A DNA stretch of 64,000 nucleotides, taken from positions 937,677 through 1,001,676 of the forward strand of contig CAUJNA010001513.1 of the NCBI GenBank assembly GCA_963377175.1, given 5' to 3'. Position numbers and translations under genes: made by a program. This document shows positions 50,001-61,282 of this stretch, piece by piece (the first letter of the stretch is position 1; the number at the start of each line of letters is the position of its first letter). This DNA is from Effrenium voratum. Lineage: Eukaryota > Sar > Dinophyceae > Suessiales > Symbiodiniaceae. The notes beneath the pieces were generated by a model. The model did no database searches. It had not been told where the DNA came from and was given only the letters and a program-made list of their open reading frames with translations.

Positions 50001-50143
50001 TCCATGATGTTCCCGCACATCCCAGTTGCTTCCAAAATGAGCCCGGTAATGGCACGAGTTCTGAGTGGTAGCTTGGAAGCTTCACATTCCGTCGGTGTGG
50101 GTGTGCGAATCAGCAACATGAAGACCTTGCATCTCAGTTTCCC
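47031..50143 (-). CDS. Multi-exon gene fragment, unknown protein
   Basis: Exons in transcript order: 50143-49900 (GT donor; join to the next not phased), 49475-49404, 48650-48610, 48488-48293, 47342-47031 with a TAA stop. The last four agree in phase and give about 206 residues. Readings include WRVIDPTLEAIWLGEDVDRL, then NPAPGYYLLYRQGLKDQ with EEWQLFILVPVTCSKG, then a Gly/Ser linker and a beta-like tail ending RRSWSVSVR. Exon 50143-49900 encodes a helical block (AITGLILEATGMCGNIMDDD). GC and GA donors occur at 49404 and 48610. I do not recognise a family; the 50143 exon may belong to a separate gene. Confidence 0.45.
49546..49672. repeat. 11-bp minisatellite (GTGGAACCCTG)n
   Basis: About eleven near-perfect 11-bp copies. 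Because 11 is not a multiple of three, each frame cycles through the same 11-residue set and is open on both strands. It is an artefact, not a protein repeat. Confidence 0.95.
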
Positions 50144-50869
50144 CTGTCCTGCCTGGTCCACAGCCCAAGGTGCCTGCCGCTGCACCTGCGATCAGCCCAA
50201 TGCACTCACCCAGAGGATGGAACTAGCATGTCCTGGCATCTGACGTCTTTGCAAATGGTCCACATGTATTTCTGCTGAGGACATGGATGATAGAAATACG
50301 GATCATGGACTCACGGCTCCGGGTGCTGTGTCAACATCCCGCCTGCTCTGGCGTTGGGATTCGGATCATTGGCCTTGGCAGGAAACACCTTAACTGGAAT
50401 GAGTGATCCTGATGGTTGAGTGCTAGTGATCCTTGGTTTCATATTCTGGTATCGGTCAAGTTTCACTCACGTAGGTATGCCCCAGAGAAATGCCTGCAGG
50501 TTCACACTGGGAGAAAGCAGGCCAAGGGCCACAACTCCACGCAAAAGGACACTTACGCTGGGCAGTCTTCAAGACTCCTTGAAGGGTCCTGCGAAACTAA
50601 ACGTCAATCTGGGCAGCCCAACTTCTCGGCATACGATGCCTCCTCAAACCACAAGCTTGCTGAGTAGAATTGCAAGGCATTGTGGATGCCATAGGCTAGT
50701 CTGACGTGGCACATTCACCGAACATGGAAGTTGATCCAAGCAAACATTGTGCCCTTGCCAACGACGTGAGTCAAGGGCAACGGCAATGGCTCGCGCTGCA
50801 GAAGCCAAAATGCCAACATTACTGGAGGCAGCGGGCTGACTCAATCCCGCCGGCTGAAACCCGTCAAGC
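50144..50869. other. Stretch without a supported gene
   Basis: Single-copy sequence. Nothing distinctive seen. Confidence 0.35.
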
Positions 50870-51035
50870 CAGGTTTGTGGACATGCATTGCATATTGCCC
50901 CTGTTGGTGAAAGCCGCTTGACAAACGGTTTGACAAAATAAAAGTCATAGGCCATTGGGCCAAGATTCCACGAAAACGGCCCTCCTATCTGCAAATTGAA
51001 ACAGCCATCCCGGTCCTGCGCTACCTCCCAGGCAC
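50870..51035 (-). CDS. Candidate exon, unknown
   Basis: After GACCCCATCTTGCAG the minus strand opens with AWEVAQDRDGCFNLQIGG and continues to about 50870 (GAICNACPQTWLDGF). A second acceptor (TTCAATTTGCAG) lies inside it and a rival frame is open, so the true limits are uncertain. Confidence 0.3.
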
Positions 51036-51960
51036 CTGCAAGATGGGGTCTCTGCACTGTGTTGCTGTTTATTTTGCTTCTGATGTTGCTATTGCTGTTG
51101 CTGCTGTCCCTCCTTTTTTACATCTCCCCAATTTGTCGGGGGTGCCTGACGCCTTCACATCGGGCCTGTCAAAGTACAACCTGCCAACCACCTTCAAACT
51201 ACCGTCTCAAACAATCAAGTAAGACTAAATCTCTGCGTGACAGCCTTCCTCTGAGCTTACCCGACAAACACGAGCAGTGAGGAACGATGCTTCTGACCCG
51301 CGCGCTTAGCACTTGTGTCATGAGAACATGCATCATCGGTGCAATCAGCATGATGGCTCCCCCCATTTCTGGTGAAACGGATCTCCAAAAAGCCGCGCCG
51401 TGCCGCAAGCCACCCTGTTCCGTGAGGCATGTAACATGCTACAGAAACCTTCTTCCTCATAGTCTGCCACTTGGGGTCAATGCAGCTGACTGCGCAGCAA
51501 CAAAAAATGAATAGCACTAACACGTACGCAACTCGGGAGCCAATCTGAGGAATGGCGTGCGAATCTATGACCGTTTGGGAACTGGCCTATATGCATATAT
51601 ATATATATATGTACATGTGTGTGTAAACTCAAAGGGTAGGACTTAGGACCCAAGCTTGTGCCAACCAATGCTTCAAACATCTTTGACCCACCACTGGTAA
51701 CACGCCGCACACGCACACACAAATGCACATCCATACGGAAAGACACATACACCAATACAACTACATAAATCCGCCGACTGCAGACAGCGTGTTGGACATA
51801 AGAAATGATCCTTACTTCTTTACCTGTTACCCCTCCCCCGGGGGCACGTACCACGCAGTGATTCCCAGACGTTCCCTTTTTTCGTAGATTAGAGCACAGT
51901 TGGGATGTTGCTTTTGCATACTCAGCAACATTGACAGCATCACGAGCATCACTGGCATTA
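51036..51960. other. Stretch without a supported gene
   Basis: Contains a short TA/GTGT tract at 51590-51625 and CACACA-rich sequence at 51700-51760. Confidence 0.4.
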
Positions 51961-52550
51961 TCTGGATTACATCAGGGAAAAAAGGGGGTTATTCGTGTCC
52001 AAGATGCTCAGCCATTACAATGTTTAGATATTAACGTGCTAAAATGTTCATGGCTTAACACCACAAATATTAATGGCTGAACACCTGAAAGTCCTAATGG
52101 CTTATACTCTGTAAATCTGAGCGGGCTTGCAAACCTTAGCGGATTGACGTGTTAACAACTCAATGGCTTAAAGTCTGAAAATAGTCATGGCTTGCAACAT
52201 TGAAATATGAATATCCTAAGATGTTCAGCCAATAAGATTTAACCACTTTAAGCCACTAAGATTCTAGATTTTCAGCCAGTACATGTTTTAGATTCAACGC
52301 CAGTAAGATGTTGTGCCATGAAGATTCTAAGATAAGGAATTGAAACCATTGAGATGTTAAGACTTTAAGCCACGAAGATTTGACTCGATAAACCACTAAG
52401 AATTCTAAGATAACTCCATTAACATGATACGATTGGAAGCCATTAAGCTTTCAAGATTGTAAGCCATTACTGTTTTCAGACTTGAAGCCATTAAGAACAA
52501 GTTAAGCCACTAAGATCTTCAGATTGTAAGCCGCTCATATTTACAAGAAG
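51961..52550. repeat. Degenerate AT-rich satellite
   Basis: Loosely repeated units of about 20-25 bp around TTAAGCCATTAAGATTCTAAG, with GCCACTAAGA variants. Very few stop-free frames and no coding signal. Confidence 0.7.
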
Positions 52551-53405
52551 ACATTCCAAAGAGAAAGGGAAAAATCGAAGGGACAACTCCAAACTAAAAA
52601 AAAAAAACATGGGGAAGGATCTAATGGAAGAGAACTCGAAAAGGAAAAGTTCAATAGGACAGTTCCAACGGGAGAAATACCATGGGATACGTCCAATGCG
52701 AAAATTCCGATAACTCGAAAGGGAAAAATCCACTGAGGAAATTCCAAAGAGAAAACGTCCCAACGGGAAAAGTTCCAAATGGGCTTTGGTTTCAATGGGA
52801 GAAGTCCAATGTGAAATGTCCGGGATAAATTATGGAGTGTGCCAATGGGACAGTTCCAAATTCACGGAAAAGTCGAATGGGAGAACTCCAAAGGGACAAA
52901 TTCCAAATGGGAAACTTCAAATGGGGCTTTGAGTGGGGGAAATTCCAATTGGAAACTTCCAATGGAAAATTCCAAAGGGACAACTCCATGGGGGAATTCT
53001 ATTGGGAGAATTCCAACGGGAAAAATCTCACAGGAAACATGCCTAAGGGAGAATTGCAATGGGAAAGTACCAAAGGGAAAACCTAAAATATCCAAAGGGA
53101 GAATTCCAAAGGGAGAATTCCAAAGGGAGAATTCCAAAGGGAGAATTCCAAAGGTCCAAAGGGAGAATTCCAAAGGGAGAATTCCAAAGGGAGAATTCCA
53201 AAGGTCCAAAGGGGGAATTCCAAAGGGAGAATTCCAAAGATTAAAAAAAAAAAAAAAAAACTCAAAGGGACAATTTTTAGGGAGAATTCTAATGGGAGAA
53301 TTCCAATGGGAGAATTCCAAGGCCAATTCCAAGGCCAATTCCAAGGGGGCAATTCCAAAGGCAAAATTCCAATGGGAAAATTCCAAAGGAAAAGATAATT
53401 CCAAA
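52551..53405. repeat. 14-bp satellite, AAAGGGAGAATTCC type
   Basis: A homogeneous core at about 53090-53240 of perfect 14-bp units grouped by a shorter AAGGTCC unit, with degenerate flanks back to 52551 and on to 53405. An A18 run sits inside. Frames such as FQRENSKGRIPKGE are artefacts. Confidence 0.9.
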
Positions 53406-53529
53406 GTGAAAATACGACACATATAAGGAAGCAGGCCTGTAATGTTGGCGTCTGAGCCGGAGGCGTTGAAGTATACACATTGCGCACAAGCTCCATCATG
53501 GTAGACCAGACCCGTTTTACCTGCCTCAT

Positions 53530-53543
53530 CCCCCCCCCCCCCC
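53530..53543. repeat. C14 homopolymer
   Basis: A run of C just upstream of the acceptor GTCGCTGTCAAG of the candidate exon at 53559, where it would act as pyrimidine tract. Confidence 0.85.
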
Positions 53544-53558
53544 GCCGTCGCTGTCAAG

Positions 53559-53762
53559 AGGTTCTCGACCTAGCATATGCTGACACTGAGCTTGTGGGAC
53601 TTTCTTTCTCGTTTCGGCTTTACCAAACCCAAACACGTGCCACAAATCGGCTCGGTCAACAAGCAATCAGTGAGATTGACCCTACAGGGGTCACCGTTTG
53701 GGACTTGACATCCATCATCCCCGCCCTGCGCCCGGTCTGCGCCCTTCTGGCGAAATCCCCCG
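53559..53762 (+). CDS. Candidate internal exon, unknown
   Basis: Acceptor GTCGCTGTCAAG behind C14, donor CCCCG before GTGAGGG. The 67-codon frame is non-repetitive (EVLDLAYADTELVGLSFSF, then ISEIDPTGVTVWDL and SIIPALRPVCALLAK). The minus strand is also partly open. Flanking exons were not found. Confidence 0.42.
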
Positions 53763-55111
53763 GTGAGGGAGTCGAGGGAACCGCATGTGGCCGTCATGCA
53801 ACGCGGAACATGCGATGCAATCGTGTAACATGTACAAGGCCAAACAGAACAAGTGCATCAGGCCCCAACAACAGTGATTCTTGATGTCTGCCTGCTTTCA
53901 AGAGAAGGTTAAGCTGACCCCCTTGGATGGACCCGCGCTACTGCAAACCAGCTCTTGCCCGCTCACGCCTCCGCTGCCGGAATGACTGCCTGTGCGCTTC
54001 TTGGGCCTGAGCAGGAGCTTTGGGTTGACTTCCATAGGAAAGATATAGAATGCGCAAGGATCATTTGTTGCAAAGGCCGGTTATTGGATTGGCCATGTGC
54101 GCAGCTGCAACAGAAGGGTCTAGTCTAAGCTTGCAATGAGTGCCTCTCATTGGAATCCGCCCACCCTCTCCCAGACTGCGGGAGGCGCACGGGAAGGATG
54201 GCAACAAGTCACGTTTGGGGATGCGAAAGAGCAACATATTTGGCCCAGACACAAGTGGTGCTTGAGCATTGCAGTGATCATTGCCCGACCTCCCAGCATC
54301 ATGCATCACCTGTGTTTTAGTAAAGGGCTGTGCCGGTCATGCTAGCGATGCTGCTGCTCCTTTATTTACTGACGCTAGTGGTGATGCTGGTGATGCGAAA
54401 GGAATACGGATGGTGTTTGAGCATACATCATGAGTACAGAGACCAGCACCCGACATCCCCAGCATCACCTGAGGAAATGCGGCTCCCCTTGCTGAAAGTA
54501 GATGTTGCTTTGGTCTGTAGACGAAGAGTGGTCGACACCCCAGCGTCACCTGTGTTTTAGCAAATAAAGCGGTTTGTTTTCTTTCTTTCTGCAGTACCCC
54601 CAGCATCAGCAGTGTTTTGTAAAGAAAACGAGATTCTTTGCGCGGGATACGTATACATTAGATGAAATCAACATGTCTCTAGTGGTGATGCTGGGTGTGC
54701 GAAAGAATGGCACTTGTTGCATATACTAGTCATGCTTGGATGCGCCAACAGGAACGACATTTTGGCAGCATTTGGTTGCAGCTCGGTGTCAGGATGTCCC
54801 CAAAGGCCTGTTGGCATGGCTCTCTTTTGGGGACATCGCGAAATCCAAAGATCCTGACGTCAAAACGTTCGTCTAGTTATATATTTATATGCACATATTG
54901 TAGATTATAGATTGGCATGTTCAGTTGTGCTAATTTAGAAGCAGGTAATACTCGCATGGGGCCGAAGAAGCAACCTCTGGGTCATGGGATTCCAAGCTCG
55001 TAAGAACCTGCATCTTTTGTTTCTTGGTATGGCTAGCTTTTGGCGGCCTCTAAGAAATTTTCCCTTTGAGCAACGAGGATGCTGGGCTAACGGCTCTGAG
55101 GTGTTCGCAAC
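53763..55111. other. Stretch without a supported gene; GATGCTGG motifs
   Basis: At 54290-54720, CAGCATCACC and its complement GGTGATGCTGG recur with TGTGTTTTAG(T/C)AAA. The segment 54378-54475 is bounded by them as an inverted repeat. It may be another small element family. Confidence 0.45.
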
Positions 55112-55294
55112 CTGAAGGCGTCCCCCAAAAAACCAAGTCGCCCCTGCGCGCGGCCCGCTGGGCCGCAAAGCACCGCCATTCCAACAAATCAAAGCCCGGG
55201 AAGCTCTTCCCTAGAGGTCTTCTTTGGGGATCTGGGATCGGAACAATCCCGGGCTTCCCTTCGCACAAACACCGCGCCTTTGCAGCCGCAGGTC
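55112..55294 (-). CDS. Candidate internal exon, unknown
   Basis: Acceptor CCCGGGTTGTAG, donor CTTCAG before GTTGCG, 60 codons plus split codons at both ends. It reads AKARCLCEGKPGIVPIPDP then FPGFDLLEWRCFAAQRAARR. An opposing plus-strand frame of 109 codons overlaps. I favour the minus strand on third-position GC and splice signals. Confidence 0.45.
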
Positions 55295-55990
55295 CTACAA
55301 CCCGGGACCACAAATCGCAAAAGAAAACTGGCAGCCGTGCGCCACATGCAGCAAAATGCCAGTTGTTGGCAAGCAAAGCTGAGGACCTAAGATAAGGTCG
55401 TACCTTGACTCGACACGAACATGCGAAACAAAATTTGGACCCATCCGTATCCAAAGCAGGCTGCTGGAGGGCGGCAGCATTCTCGCAAAGAGTGGTGGCT
55501 CAAAGAAAGTCTTTGTGCCCTGTTTGATGTATGCCCATATCCAGTACGATAGGCTCTGAAAACTTCATCTCGACCCCATCTCATGCGACAGCTTCTGTCA
55601 CAAAGCAATAGGGCCACTTGCTACTTGCTCCCTGCACAAGATTTCCTGATATAGAAAAAGAAGCTTCAAAAAGGATCTGGCGTAAACAAGTCCATGTGTA
55701 AAGATATGTTCAGCGAACATCGAGACACGCATTGATCGGTGTCAATCATCGAAAGGTACTTGCGCTCAGGACAGAAAACTGTGGCAAGGATTGAAACCGC
55801 TCGTATTTTCGTGGGAGCCGCAGCATAAGTTCACAAGTGAAGAAAGGTGACATTGCTCAAATGTGGCTGAAAAACCAAGTTGAGACATGTCTGTTTGTTG
55901 GCAAACTACAAAAGCACTCCAACGTGAGCCTCTGAACTGATCATGAGAGGACAGCCATCCCCTACCGGCATAGTCAAAGGCATAGCCGCT
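55295..55990. other. Stretch without a supported gene
   Basis: Single-copy spacer. Nothing distinctive seen. Confidence 0.35.
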
Positions 55991-56121
55991 CTAAAGCTCC
56001 TCGGTGAACCCCAGGCAAGCTCGGAAAGGGTAAGCTTGTCCAACCCCTTGCCCCAGGCGCTCCACAAATGGAGTCATCCCGATGTCCCGTCCTGTCTGGT
56101 TGAGCTGCGCAGCCGGAATGG
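55991..56121 (-). CDS. Candidate terminal exon, unknown
   Basis: Acceptor CTCTTGAGGCTAG, then 42 codons to TAG. It reads AAQLNQTGRDIGMTPFVERL, then GQAYPFRACLGFTEEL. Third codon positions are GC-rich. Upstream exons not identified. Confidence 0.4.
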
Positions 56122-56730
56122 CTAGCCTCAAGAGGGAGCATCCCTTCGACGCAACTGTCCCAGCACAGCATAGGGATATGACATTGAGCCTCAGACAAAA
56201 TTACTCGCTTCCCCTGAAAAGGAACGGGAAAGTTGGATGGCGCTGTTTTGGTGGGAAACTTGGGTGGGCTCCCATGTCCTCCCCTGAGCAACAACAAACA
56301 ACCAGCAATTTGTGTGTGTGTGTGTCAGTTGCTCACATTGACATGTATCTTAGACAATCTTGGACAGACAAACAAGATTTGGTTCCATGCAACCACAGCA
56401 ACAATAGTCCACCTGAAACCCTCTAAGTGTGCGCAGCAGGTTGCCCATGCCATGCTGAACAGCTGCCCCTGAGGGGGCGCAAATCACGCAAGGAATTGTG
56501 CGTATGGTAAAGCATGGCATGCGTGTGCCACATCTCAGTCATTGTTTGTGAAGATGTGAAGCTGATCCCTCATTATTACACGTCTTGCGTTTCAGACTCA
56601 GCAATAACAAGACCTGTGTCAATCGAAGCTTGGCGGGTTCATTGAATTCTCGGCGTGTTTTCGAGTTTATCCCCCAACAGCAAGCCCTGAGCTTCCTTTA
56701 CGAGCCCCTGTTCAGAGTTCAAAAAGCAAA
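56122..56730. other. Stretch without a supported gene
   Basis: Single-copy sequence. Nothing distinctive apart from a short GT run at 56309-56325. Confidence 0.35.
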
Positions 56731-56988
56731 TCCTCGGGATCCCAGCGAACGCTCCTGCGGTTGCGGCGTCTGCTGTGGCGTCGGCTGCGGCGGCGCCGGC
56801 GGCGGCAGCGCCGGCTGCGGCTGCTGTGGCTGTGGCTGCTGTGGCTGCTGTGGCTGCTGCGGCTGCTGCAGCTGCTGCGGCTGCTGCGGCTGCTGCGGCT
56901 GCTGCGGCTGCTGCGGCTGCTGCGGCTGCGGCTGCTCCCACTGCTGCAAAGGCTGCTGCAGCCGTGCTGAGGGTGGAGGTGTAGACCT
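56731..56988 (-). CDS. Candidate exon encoding a Gln/Pro-rich low-complexity region
   Basis: After GATTTGACGGGCAG the minus strand reads STPPPSARLQQPLQQWEQ, then Gln-Pro-Gln repeats, then ALPPPAPPQPTP and QERSLGS. A GA donor near GATCCCGAG is possible. Other frames of the same repeat give poly-Ala, poly-Leu or Cys-Gly. The Gln/Pro frame is preferred because its flanks are non-repetitive and open. Confidence 0.3.
56757..56950. repeat. (GGCTGCTGC)n repeat
   Basis: Nine-base and trinucleotide units (GGCTGCTGCGGCTGC and similar), degenerate at the left end. Confidence 0.92.
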
Positions 56989-57076
56989 GCCCGTCAAATC
57001 AAGGGTATTCCCAATTGAAGTGGAGCTGGTTGAAATGGGTCCCAGCAATAGGATGACATACAGTCAATGTATTCAT

Positions 57077-57113
<37 letters not shown>

Positions 57114-57130
57114 GAGCGAGCGAGCGAGCC

Positions 57131-57194
<64 letters not shown>
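57077..57194. repeat. (AAGC)n microsatellite with GAGC block
   Basis: Tetranucleotide CAAG units interrupted by CGAGCGAGCGAGCGAGC. Confidence 0.97.
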
Positions 57195-57195
<1 letters not shown>

Positions 57196-57900
57196 CAAAC
57201 ATGATTACTGGCAACATTCGAAATCTGCAATCAGGTGCTGCTGTGCCAACTTCCAGAGAAGCCTCAGAACTTCCCTGATCGGACGTCGCAGGTGCGCATC
57301 GCAGAAGCCTTAAACATGCTAGCATGAACGGTAGCTGGAAGTGAGGCCAGCCTCCCCTGCTCCGATTGGTTGCTCATGAGCTTCTCAGAAAACAAAGCAT
57401 ACAAGTAGCCTGTTGCACTGCATCAACATCTCAGGATCTGCATTTTCGCCAATGAGCACGCCTCGTCTGCAGCGGGTTGGCTGGTGGATTCGAAGACATG
57501 GAGGAGGCCTCAACTGGAACAAGATTTCGGACATAAGACTTGAAGCCCATGTAGCGCTTGGCTTGCAGGGTGGCTGCCCACCAAGGCCAAGGCATACAAT
57601 GCAATGCAGGGCAGAATGCAACAACTTCATGGAAAGCATTCATTCCAATCCTTTATCCTGTCGGATATATCTCACTTGACAAGGATGCATAGCACATCCT
57701 TGCCAACACTCTGCCTTCGCGTGGGCTCCTCTGTGTGCGTGCCTGTGTATGTGTGTGGGGGGCTGTGCCTCCCTGCAGTCCATACTCATCTGTGTGGCCA
57801 CACTGGCTTAGCTGAGCAGGGCACTTCTCTTGTCGGACAACATAATATCAGTTGCCGTCATGCAAAACCGTGAAACTGCATCACTAGCCACACGTGACAG
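57195..57900. other. Stretch without a supported gene
   Basis: Single-copy sequence; ends in the acceptor-like CCACACGTGACAG before the frame at 57901. Confidence 0.35.
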
Positions 57901-58616
57901 AATGCTGCACTGGGTGTCTCAAGGACAAACAGGACACAATTCAACCATGCTGCAAAACCTTCCCTTTCACACGCTTCCATGCAAAAGGCGCGAAAGCTGC
58001 TCAGGACAGATATCACAACCCAAAAAAGCCTGTAAAGGTTTGTTTATCCCGTTTGTTCCCGAACCTCAGCCGCTGGCCATCACTGTTACCTCGGGATCGT
58101 CAGCTTCCGGCCTGCGATGCAGCAGGCACAAGCACCACAAAGCTGCTAGCGTGTCCTTCCACACGACAACAGACAACAGCGTGGCGTAATGAGGTGCGCC
58201 AAACGTCAAATGTCAGGAACCAACACGTTCGGTCAAGGGGGAGGCTGGCCGTGCTTCGTATGAAGGATCAAGCTCAACCCATGACGCGTACGCCCGGCGA
58301 GCAACAGCCCAATCCAGGCAATCCCTATCTAGCTTCTCCCACGCCCTCATCCTGCAGCGTATCATGGAGAGCGTTTAGACTTATAGTGGCAACAAACAAC
58401 ATGTTTTGTCTACACTCTTCACTAGCTGCCTTTGTGCCCCTCCGCAAAGATCGCACTGCGGACAAGCGTGCGATCCGAAGCTTGCTTCAGGGGGTAGAGA
58501 TGCAGCAACATACTAGAGACACTTTTATGCACATGTGTGCAAATCGTGTTCGCTTTACCTGCATTTCACCCGAGTTGCTTGTTGGCAAATCTGCTTTACG
58601 CTTCATTTCGGGGTAG
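57901..58616 (+). CDS. Candidate exon or long open frame with Cys motif
   Basis: An open frame of 238 codons to a stop at 58614-58616, long for this window. Its start has a possible zinc-ribbon pattern, CCTGC then CC after ten residues (CLKDKQDTIQPCCKTF), followed by FHAKGAKAAQDRYHNPKKP. Possible donors lie at 58037 (AAAG before GTTTG) and near 58117 (GCAG before GCACAAG), so only the first part may be coding. Its 3' end meets the terminal exon of the minus-strand gene at 58603. Confidence 0.38.
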
Positions 58617-58974
58617 CATAGGCAACATGGGCTGACATCGCGCTATAGCCCTTACGCCGCCGTTGCGCAAGTTTGCGGCGCGTGCCAAAGACGTAGTTGT
58701 CCATGCGCATCGAGGTTTGGGAAGCCATGCCGGCCTCGTCATCCAAGGCGGTATGACCTCTTCTTGAAAGGAAACAGAATCATGGCCTGCTTGAAAACGG
58801 AAAGCTTTCCAAAGGTAAGTCGCCATCCTTGCTGCCCTATGACCCGTGTTGTTCACTGAGGACTACCATCCCCTCTAGCCAACGACAATGTCACCTAAAG
58901 CGTCCCACTCCCGCGATTTTGTGTCGCTGGATTCGGGAAAAATGGCGGGCGGCCTGCGATCCACCTCTGGCGGC
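58603..58974 (-). CDS. C-terminal two exons of an unknown gene
   Basis: Exon 58974-58895 follows CCGACTCTTGTTTGCCAG and ends TTTAG before GTGACA. Exon 58762-58603 follows GATTCTGTTTCCTTTCAAG and ends in TGA. Phases agree. The reading is basic: AARGGSQAARHFSRIQRHK, then ALDDEAGMASQTSMRMDNY and RRKLAQRRRKGYSAM, ending AYATPK. Splice signals and third-position GC are among the best in the window. No family recognised; the upstream part is missing. Confidence 0.58.
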
Positions 58975-60810
58975 CTGGCAAACAAGAGTCGGTGTTTGAA
59001 GCATCAAAAGATTGGTGCACGGACTACAGTCTACCACAATGGAGCTCGTCAGTCAGAAAACTCTTCAAGCAGAAAATAGCAACCATTGAACCAGTGCTCC
59101 TTTCACAGAAACGCCATGCCTCCGCTCGGTCTCAGGCTGGCTAGACCTGGGTTGCTGGGCCAAAGCACTCAACAACCCATACAAGTCTCTCCGCTGCGTA
59201 ACTTCATGCTCGTTTTACTGTGAGCCTCAAGACATGGCGCCTATCGGGCGGAGCCGAAAAACCTCAACCTTCCGGGATAAACTTTCGGAGGGAAGCTCCC
59301 TTGCATGTGAGAACGTTTCATCCGTTGTGGTGTTTGACCCCAACTCCAAAGGCGCCTCGGCGGAACAGCGTCTAGCACCGTCTTGCGGAGGCTGTGGTTC
59401 TCTCGGCGCAAGCCTCAGCGGACTGAACCTCCCACCTTGGGTTCCATTACGCGCAGCGAGCGCGTGGGCAATAATAACAATTCCTTCAAGGAACATGTTG
59501 CTCTTCTCGACGCAGTGTCCAGCTGTCTGCAGGCATTTGGACTTGTTCGTTTTGCAAATCTGGCTGAACGGATTCTAAAGGGTCAATGCCAAACACACTT
59601 GCACAAAGGACCCAGAACGAAGTTAAACTTTGCGGGCCATGACTAAAGTTGGATCAAAAGGAGAAAACCAAAAGGTCACAAGGTCGGCTTTGAGCATCTG
59701 AGCAAGGAAGACTGCAAGCGTGTCGAGGGCCCAGCTCTCGACATCTGCCTCCAGGCCCTTCAGAACTGAGGCGAGCTGCTTCACCAGTTTCCTGGCTGCG
59801 TGCGTTTGCGGGACCGAGATGGTGGGAAACATCGACGGAGTTGTGACTGGGTTGGGTGCTTGGTTTTGCCTACACAGACAGGGCACACGCTCCAGCTTCC
59901 TCGAATCGAAGGGGGCGTGGTGATGAGCTCAATAGCGGCTCTAAACGGTGGGCCCAATCACCCCCCTCCCCCGCCCCCCGAAACCAAGTCGCTGGCTCAA
60001 AATCCATGTTCCAGCTGCCCTGAAGCGAGACGAGCCCCCGCCGCAAGGTCCTGCAGCTTCCTGACTCAGTCCCAATCCAGCCCGGCCAGCTCCAGCCCTA
60101 CCACCCCCCCCACCCAGCCCAGCTCACCACACAGCTGAGGCTCCCCTTGCCAAACCCCAGCAGCTCCAAGCAAGCTGTCAGCTGCACGCACCTACCCAGC
60201 TCTTGAGCCTGTCATGCCCAGTTCGGCTCATTCCAGCCATGCAGTCACTTTGCGCTGCATCAGACTGCTCAGCCCAGCCCCGGGATCTTTTGCTCAAGCT
60301 CATACTTCTCTCGTGTTCTTTTGAGCCTGGCAGCGCGATCTTGGTCATGGAATGTTTTTGCGTGGCCGTTCGCACGGCGATTTGTGACCGATACTCAGCA
60401 ACGGAGAAGCCGCAAACAAATCGATTTGAGGCATGGCAGGCGAGGTCAGCTCGCGAAGCACTTGCGAGGTGAAAATCCGCCGACCCCTTCTCCTGAAAGG
60501 GGGAGGCGCACGGGAAGGGTGGTTACAGCACAAGTCCAAGGTGGGTTGGTAAATGAGCATATCCGAAGATTCAACATTATCAGCGTAAGCAATACCGTCA
60601 TCGTAGCATCCTTTGCACCTCAAAGATGTGTCTTTCTACACCTTTCAAGTGTGGGGTTAGAAAGCATTGGTGATGCAGAGGATGCTACGATGATAGTTAT
60701 TTTCCGAGCTACTATTATCGTTGTCATCCTTATCTTTCTCCTATCTGATCAGATCTGTGTCATATACGTTTCAAGCGTGCTGTTAGACGCGGTTGGAGAT
60801 GCAGAGGATG
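58975..60810. other. Stretch without a firm gene
   Basis: Open minus-strand frame at 59227-59496 (REPQPPQDGARRCSAEAPLE) may be an exon, but junctions are unclear. Pyrimidine-rich CCAGCCC-type sequence lies at 59945-60150. Confidence 0.3.
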
Positions 60811-61066
60811 CGTAGTGATGACGATGATGATGACGATGATGACGACGATGATGATGACGATGATGATGATGATGACGATAATGACCACCATCATGGTGAT
60901 GATGACATGGTCATCATCATCACATTATAATCGTTGTGACCTGATTGGAGATGCAGAGGATGCGTAGTCATCATTATCATCATGACTGTTGGTGATGCAG
61001 AGGATGCACGATGATGGTTATCATCGATGATGATGACCGTGATGATGACGATGATGAGCGACGGCT

Positions 61067-61282
61067 CTTTATGTTTTTCATATACGATTCAAAAGTCCCG
61101 TTAGACCCGATTGGAGATGCAGAGGGTGCGTAGTCATCATTATCATGATGACTGTTGGTGATGCAGAGGATGCACGATGATGGTTATCATCGGTGATGAT
61201 AACGGTGATGATGAGATTGGACACCTCTGCATCTCCAATCGGGTCTAACGGGACTTTTGAATCGTATATAAAAAACATAAAG
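61067..61282. repeat. 59-bp inverted repeat inside the satellite
   Basis: Arms at 61067-61125 (starting CTTTATGTTTTTCATATACG) and 61224-61282 are reverse complements with about one mismatch, separated by 98 bp. It marks the orientation switch of the satellite. Confidence 0.9.

Noticed and set aside
56585..57313. 242-codon Cys/Gly and Lys/Gln repeat protein
   Set aside because: The frame is produced by the GGCTGCTGC and AAGC microsatellites.
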